A DNA stretch of 23,848 bases from Eubacterium sp. UBA3782. Its GTDB lineage: Bacteria > Bacillota > Clostridia > Lachnospirales > Lachnospiraceae. The first letter of the stretch is position 1. Every line of letters begins with the position of its first letter. The notes under the pieces were generated by a model that was not told where the DNA came from, did no database searches, and saw only the letters and a list, made by a program, of their open reading frames with translations. Below, in pieces: positions 23,831 through 23,848 of this stretch. Where the stretch lies: assembly GCA_002368795.1 (NCBI GenBank), contig DFFG01000043.1, positions 41,446 through 65,293 of the forward strand, given 5' to 3'. Both the position numbers and the translations under genes were made by a program.

Positions 23831-23848
23831 AGTTAGATGATCGTTTTT

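Overview
The window looks like a chromosomal housekeeping segment of a Gram-positive, anaerobic-type Firmicute, most likely a member of the Lachnospiraceae (class Clostridia). The reasons are gene order (miaB-mutS-mutL-miaA-ynbB-like; radC-mreB-mreC-mreD-PBP2-SEDS-DacF-like; HlyD-like-yggS-sepF), strong AGGAGG-type ribosome binding sites, and protein families I associate with that group: a divergent MreB, a very large class B PBP, and a small P-loop protein that I recall being labelled 'PilT-like'. All genes lie on the + strand. Coding DNA is moderately GC-rich by eye, while several spacers are AT-rich. The family-level taxonomy is inference.

Region 1 (1-8266) is a mismatch-repair and tRNA-modification cluster. 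It holds the 3' end of miaB, complete mutS and mutL, then miaA overlapping a PLP-dependent YnbB-type lyase by 4 nt. MiaA and MiaB act in sequence on A37 of tRNA (i6A, then ms2i6A). MutL is unusual for a roughly 250-residue low-complexity linker that ends in a canonical-looking clamp-binding motif. The mutL-miaA spacer carries a 13-bp tandem repeat.

Region 2 (8267-11423) holds two unrelated FAD-dependent oxidoreductases (HI0933/BaiN-like and COG2509-like). Each is preceded by a spacer with its own short tandem repeat, of 17 bp and 19 bp.

Region 3 (11424-20136) is a tight cell-elongation operon behind an extended -10 promoter: radC, a divergent mreB, mreC, mreD, a 1033-residue PBP2, a SEDS glycosyltransferase (RodA/FtsW type) and a membrane-anchored D,D-carboxypeptidase. 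These encode a cytoskeletal scaffold, a polymerase/transpeptidase pair and a trimming enzyme. minCDE, which I recall lying between PBP2 and rodA in some Clostridia, is absent.

Region 4 (20137-20757) is a single-gene unit encoding a 141-residue P-loop protein of unknown function. It has a near-consensus sigma-A promoter overlapped by a perfect inverted repeat, and a clean intrinsic terminator. It is the best candidate here for uncharacterised biology.

Region 5 (20758-23848) holds an HlyD-like membrane protein, a striking CG-alternating 86-bp-period direct repeat, yggS (PLP homeostasis) and sepF (Z-ring membrane anchor), closed by an intrinsic terminator. I saw no tRNA, rRNA, insertion sequence, prophage or CRISPR, and no gene-free stretch longer than 300 bases.
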